Shown: positions 27,432-28,874 of the stretch, in pieces | How the letters are laid out: each line of letters starts with the position of its first letter | Position numbering within the stretch: position 1 is the first letter of the stretch | Virus record (IMG/VR): IMGVR_UViG_3300025418_000367 | Coordinates: 1 to 28,874 of that record | Reading direction: 5' to 3' (one strand) | DNA: 28,874 nt | From: a virus | The notes under the pieces: model-generated | What the model saw: the letters and a program-made list of their open reading frames with translations, nothing else | Told to the model about the DNA's origin: nothing | Databases searched by the model: none | Translations under genes and position numbers: made by a program

Positions 27432-27731
27432 TTAGGCTCCTAATGTTGTTTTTAACGAACTTAATTTAGGCAGATAAATCTGTATTCCCGCAGTCATATC
27501 AAAAATAGGATCTTGTATTACGTTTGGATTTCTCATAGCAAAGACCCACCATAGTTCAACTGTTTGATACAAGTCGAACGATAAAAGATCTGGCCTAAAT
27601 TCGTAGTTCTTAGGTAAGGTATATAACAGGTCATCTGCTTCTACCGGGACTTGTCGCCAATTAATTACATCTAGATATCCGTTTGCTTGACTAGTTGAGT
27701 AGTAAGGGCTTAAAGAATTATAAATTGCCAT
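27432..27731 (-). CDS. Baseplate wedge protein, gp53/LysM-type (99 aa)
   Basis: I placed the start at the ATG at 27731 (MAIYNSLSPYY). It forms a TAATG overlap with the stop of the 281-aa gene and has GGGAA 7 nt upstream. An ATG at 27776 would add 15 residues lying entirely within the upstream gene. The body, LDVINWRQVPVEADDLLYTL followed by YEFRPDLLSFDLY, WWVFAMRNPNVIQDP and GIQIYLPKL, has the peptide pattern of LysM-like gp53-family baseplate proteins (start-up helix, ELWWVI-type segment, G..I..P close). It acts at the junction of wedge and hub. Much shorter than T4 gp53 (196 aa), as in many aquatic relatives. Confidence 0.75.
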   Translation of the reverse strand: MAIYNSLSPYYSTSQANGYLDVINWRQVPVEADDLLYTLPKNYEFRPDLLSFDLYQTVELWWVFAMRNPNVIQDPIFDMTAGIQIYLPKLSSLKTTLGA

Positions 27732-28576
27732 TATAAAATTCCCATTGTTCGTTGAGAGGCTCCTCGATTTAACCAAGAAGGAACCGTTGCATCTAGCATT
27801 TCCTGTCTACTGTACATAGGTTTGCATGATAAGACCAAAGTAGACTTAGTAGGAACTGATGCTTGTTTAAAAACTGAATCATTAATATAGTAGTAATCTA
27901 CATCTGCTGGCAAATCTACTCTAAAGTTTGTAACAGCAATAGGAACAAAATCTAACATAAATGTTCCGTATGCTTGTAATCTGCATATCGGCGGAGGGCT
28001 TCCAGCTAAATTATCAGATCCGCCAAATCTACCTTTAGTTAATGCTCTTAGCAAATGTATGGTGGAAAGATATGTTATAGCATCACTATCATTTTGGACC
28101 GTAAATATTCCATTTATGCTTATGTCACCAACATAGCTACTTTTATAAAAGTTAATAGAAAAGTTACTGTGTAATGGCATATCTGAATTGTAGTCAGCTT
28201 TATGCTCAAAACTAATTTGAGGGGTATAAGGAAAAATAATACCGGTTAAAGGTTTTAAATTATTTCTATACCCCGAAGTAAACGATGTTTGATATGAAGG
28301 TGGAACTAATATTTTAACTCTAGTATCAATCTTATTTCCATTAGATCTAGTAACCGTAGTTTGTTCTGGAGTAGTCTGTGATTCAGTTAAGTCTTGAGCA
28401 GGACGGGCTGCTCCTTTAACTGCATCAATTCTTCTAGGATCAGTAGCGGCAAATGACGCTGAAGATTGACCTGCACCTGCACCAACAATAGGTTGCGTGG
28501 CCACATTGGGAATAGCTGTAGCGGCGGGATTCAACGATGTTGCTGGGTTCAACTGAGAGCCTTGTGTAAAGGGCAT
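27731..28576 (-). CDS. Tail-tube-fold baseplate protein (tube initiator/cap candidate, gp48/gp54-like, 281 aa)
   Basis: First gene of the leftward tail operon, with AAGGAA 8 nt before the ATG. Residues 1-85 are low-complexity (Ala, Thr, Gln). Residues 86-270 form a beta-rich domain: FPYTPQISFEHKADYN, LHSNFSINFYKSSYVGDISI, NGIFTVQNDSDAITYLSTIH, PPICRLQAYGTFMLDFVPIA, TKSTLVLSCKPMYSRQEM. This pattern of long strands plus one central helix fits the tail-tube fold shared by gp19, gp48 and gp54 and the hub tube domains. Its place next to gp53-like and hub genes suggests the protein on which the tube is built. Family membership at sequence level is not certain; a hub-accessory role is possible. Confidence 0.6.
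   Translation of the reverse strand: MPFTQGSQLNPATSLNPAATAIPNVATQPIVGAGAGQSSASFAATDPRRIDAVKGAARPAQDLTESQTTPEQTTVTRSNGNKIDTRVKILVPPSYQTSFTSGYRNNLKPLTGIIFPYTPQISFEHKADYNSDMPLHSNFSINFYKSSYVGDISINGIFTVQNDSDAITYLSTIHLLRALTKGRFGGSDNLAGSPPPICRLQAYGTFMLDFVPIAVTNFRVDLPADVDYYYINDSVFKQASVPTKSTLVLSCKPMYSRQEMLDATVPSWLNRGASQRTMGIL
27739..27743 (-). promoter_or_regulatory. Ribosome-binding site fixing the gp53-like start
   Basis: GGGAA 7 nt before the ATG at 27731, inside the final codons of the upstream gene. It supports the 99-residue form with the TAATG stop-start overlap. Confidence 0.55.
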
Positions 28577-28597
28577 AAATATTATTCCTTGATATCT

Positions 28598-28605
28598 TAT
28601 TTACC
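28598..28605 (-). promoter_or_regulatory. Late promoter-like box heading the tail operon
   Basis: GGTAAATA on the - strand: the last six bases match TATAAATA. It ends 21 nt before the ATG of the 281-aa gene, the same spacing as the other boxes, with AAGGAA between. It is the best candidate start for the leftward tail transcript. Confidence 0.45.
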
Positions 28606-28638
28606 ATTAAATAAAGTGCTAATATTTTAAATATTTGG

Positions 28639-28666
28639 TTGACACTAGCAATTTCCGTGCTAAACT
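28639..28666 (+). promoter_or_regulatory. Sigma70-type promoter for the rightward gene at the window end
   Basis: A perfect -35 TTGACA (28639-28644), a 16-nt spacer and TAAACT (28661-28666, 4 of 6 to TATAAT). Transcription would begin near 28673, shortly before the ATG at 28696, with AGGGA at 28676-28680 as a rather distant ribosome-binding site. It is oriented away from the late tail promoter in the same 119-nt gap, and is consistent with early expression by host RNA polymerase. Confidence 0.6.
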
Positions 28667-28695
28667 AAAAAAGTTAGGGAAAAATAATAACAATA

Positions 28696-28874
28696 TGACA
28701 ACAACAACTATCGCGCCGACCGGCAGAAAGGTAAAATACTTAAACAATAGAGACTTATTAGCAGAAATTCATCGTAGTAAATGTTCATTTTCAAGTTTTT
28801 TGCAACCTGAATATCAACAACACGATATCATTTTAACAAGTCTCGACAAGGTAAACATTAGAACTATAGCAGAT
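28696..28874 (+). CDS. Unknown phage protein, 3'-truncated by the window end
   Basis: The frame begins MTTTTIAPTGRK, continues KYLNNRDLLAEIHRSK and CSFSSFLQPEYQQHD, and appears open to the edge of the window, about 60 residues. The start follows a sigma70-type promoter and an AGGGA site 15 nt upstream. The NNRDLLAEIHRSK segment looks like one I associate with small uncharacterised proteins of T4-like marine phages. No domain can be named from this fragment. Divergent from the tail operon and probably expressed earlier. The frame was read by hand over a short stretch, so the coordinate of the start is slightly less certain than for other genes. Confidence 0.6.

Noticed and set aside
27432-27776. 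Longer 114-residue form of the gp53-like protein
   Set aside because: The extra 15 residues (starting MVKSRSLSTNNG) have no site upstream and lie wholly in the previous gene; the ATG at 27731 has GGGAA and a TAATG overlap.
1-28874. Search for a defence island, CRISPR array, tRNA cluster, insertion sequence or integrase
   Set aside because: No spaced direct repeats, cloverleaf-like sequences, transposase or recombinase motifs were seen; apart from the unknown small genes, everything fits phage structure and nucleotide metabolism.

Overview
The window looks like part of an AT-rich genome of a strictly lytic, contractile-tailed phage of the T4-like superfamily, probably one infecting an aquatic bacterium. 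The evidence is a contiguous baseplate cluster in a T4-like order (tube-cap-like protein, gp53-like, hub, gp5-like, gp25-like, gp6-like, then a giant wedge-type protein). T4-style late-promoter boxes (AATAAATA and variants) sit in front of several of these genes. A phage thymidylate synthase lies next to them. The host cannot be read from the sequence.

Left part, + strand (1-2681): five tightly packed genes form one transcription unit. They are the 3' part of a VWA-domain protein (MoxR-partner / DUF2201 type), two small unknown proteins, a 217-residue unknown protein, and a complete ThyA joined to it by an ATGA overlap. A strong hairpin 24 nt beyond the thyA stop, lying inside the opposing tail-fibre gene, looks like the terminator.

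Central and right part, - strand (2678-28576): one almost gapless tail operon read leftwards. In transcription order it holds a tube-initiator/cap-like protein (281 aa), a gp53-like wedge protein (99 aa after start correction), a very long hub protein (1130 aa) with a glycine-zipper tail, and a gp5-like needle/hub protein (794 aa) carrying a lytic-transglycosylase-like domain at its C-terminal end. These are followed by gp25-like (145 aa), gp6-like (1089 aa), a giant structural protein of 4126 aa that alone fills 43% of the window, a conserved structural protein (206-211 aa), and two paralogous fibre-type proteins (305 and 404 aa). Late-promoter-like boxes lie 19-21 nt before the start codons of the 281-aa, gp6-like and 206-aa genes, dividing the operon into at least three late transcripts.

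Far right (28577-28874): a 119-nt divergent intergenic region carries a host-type sigma70 promoter (TTGACA, 16 nt, TAAACT) for a rightward gene that runs off the window.

The most notable feature is a set of seven FG-GAP-type repeats in the middle of the giant protein, predicting an integrin-like seven-bladed beta-propeller displayed on the baseplate. No tRNA, rRNA, CRISPR array, insertion sequence or integrase was seen, and no stretch longer than 300 nt lacks a gene.
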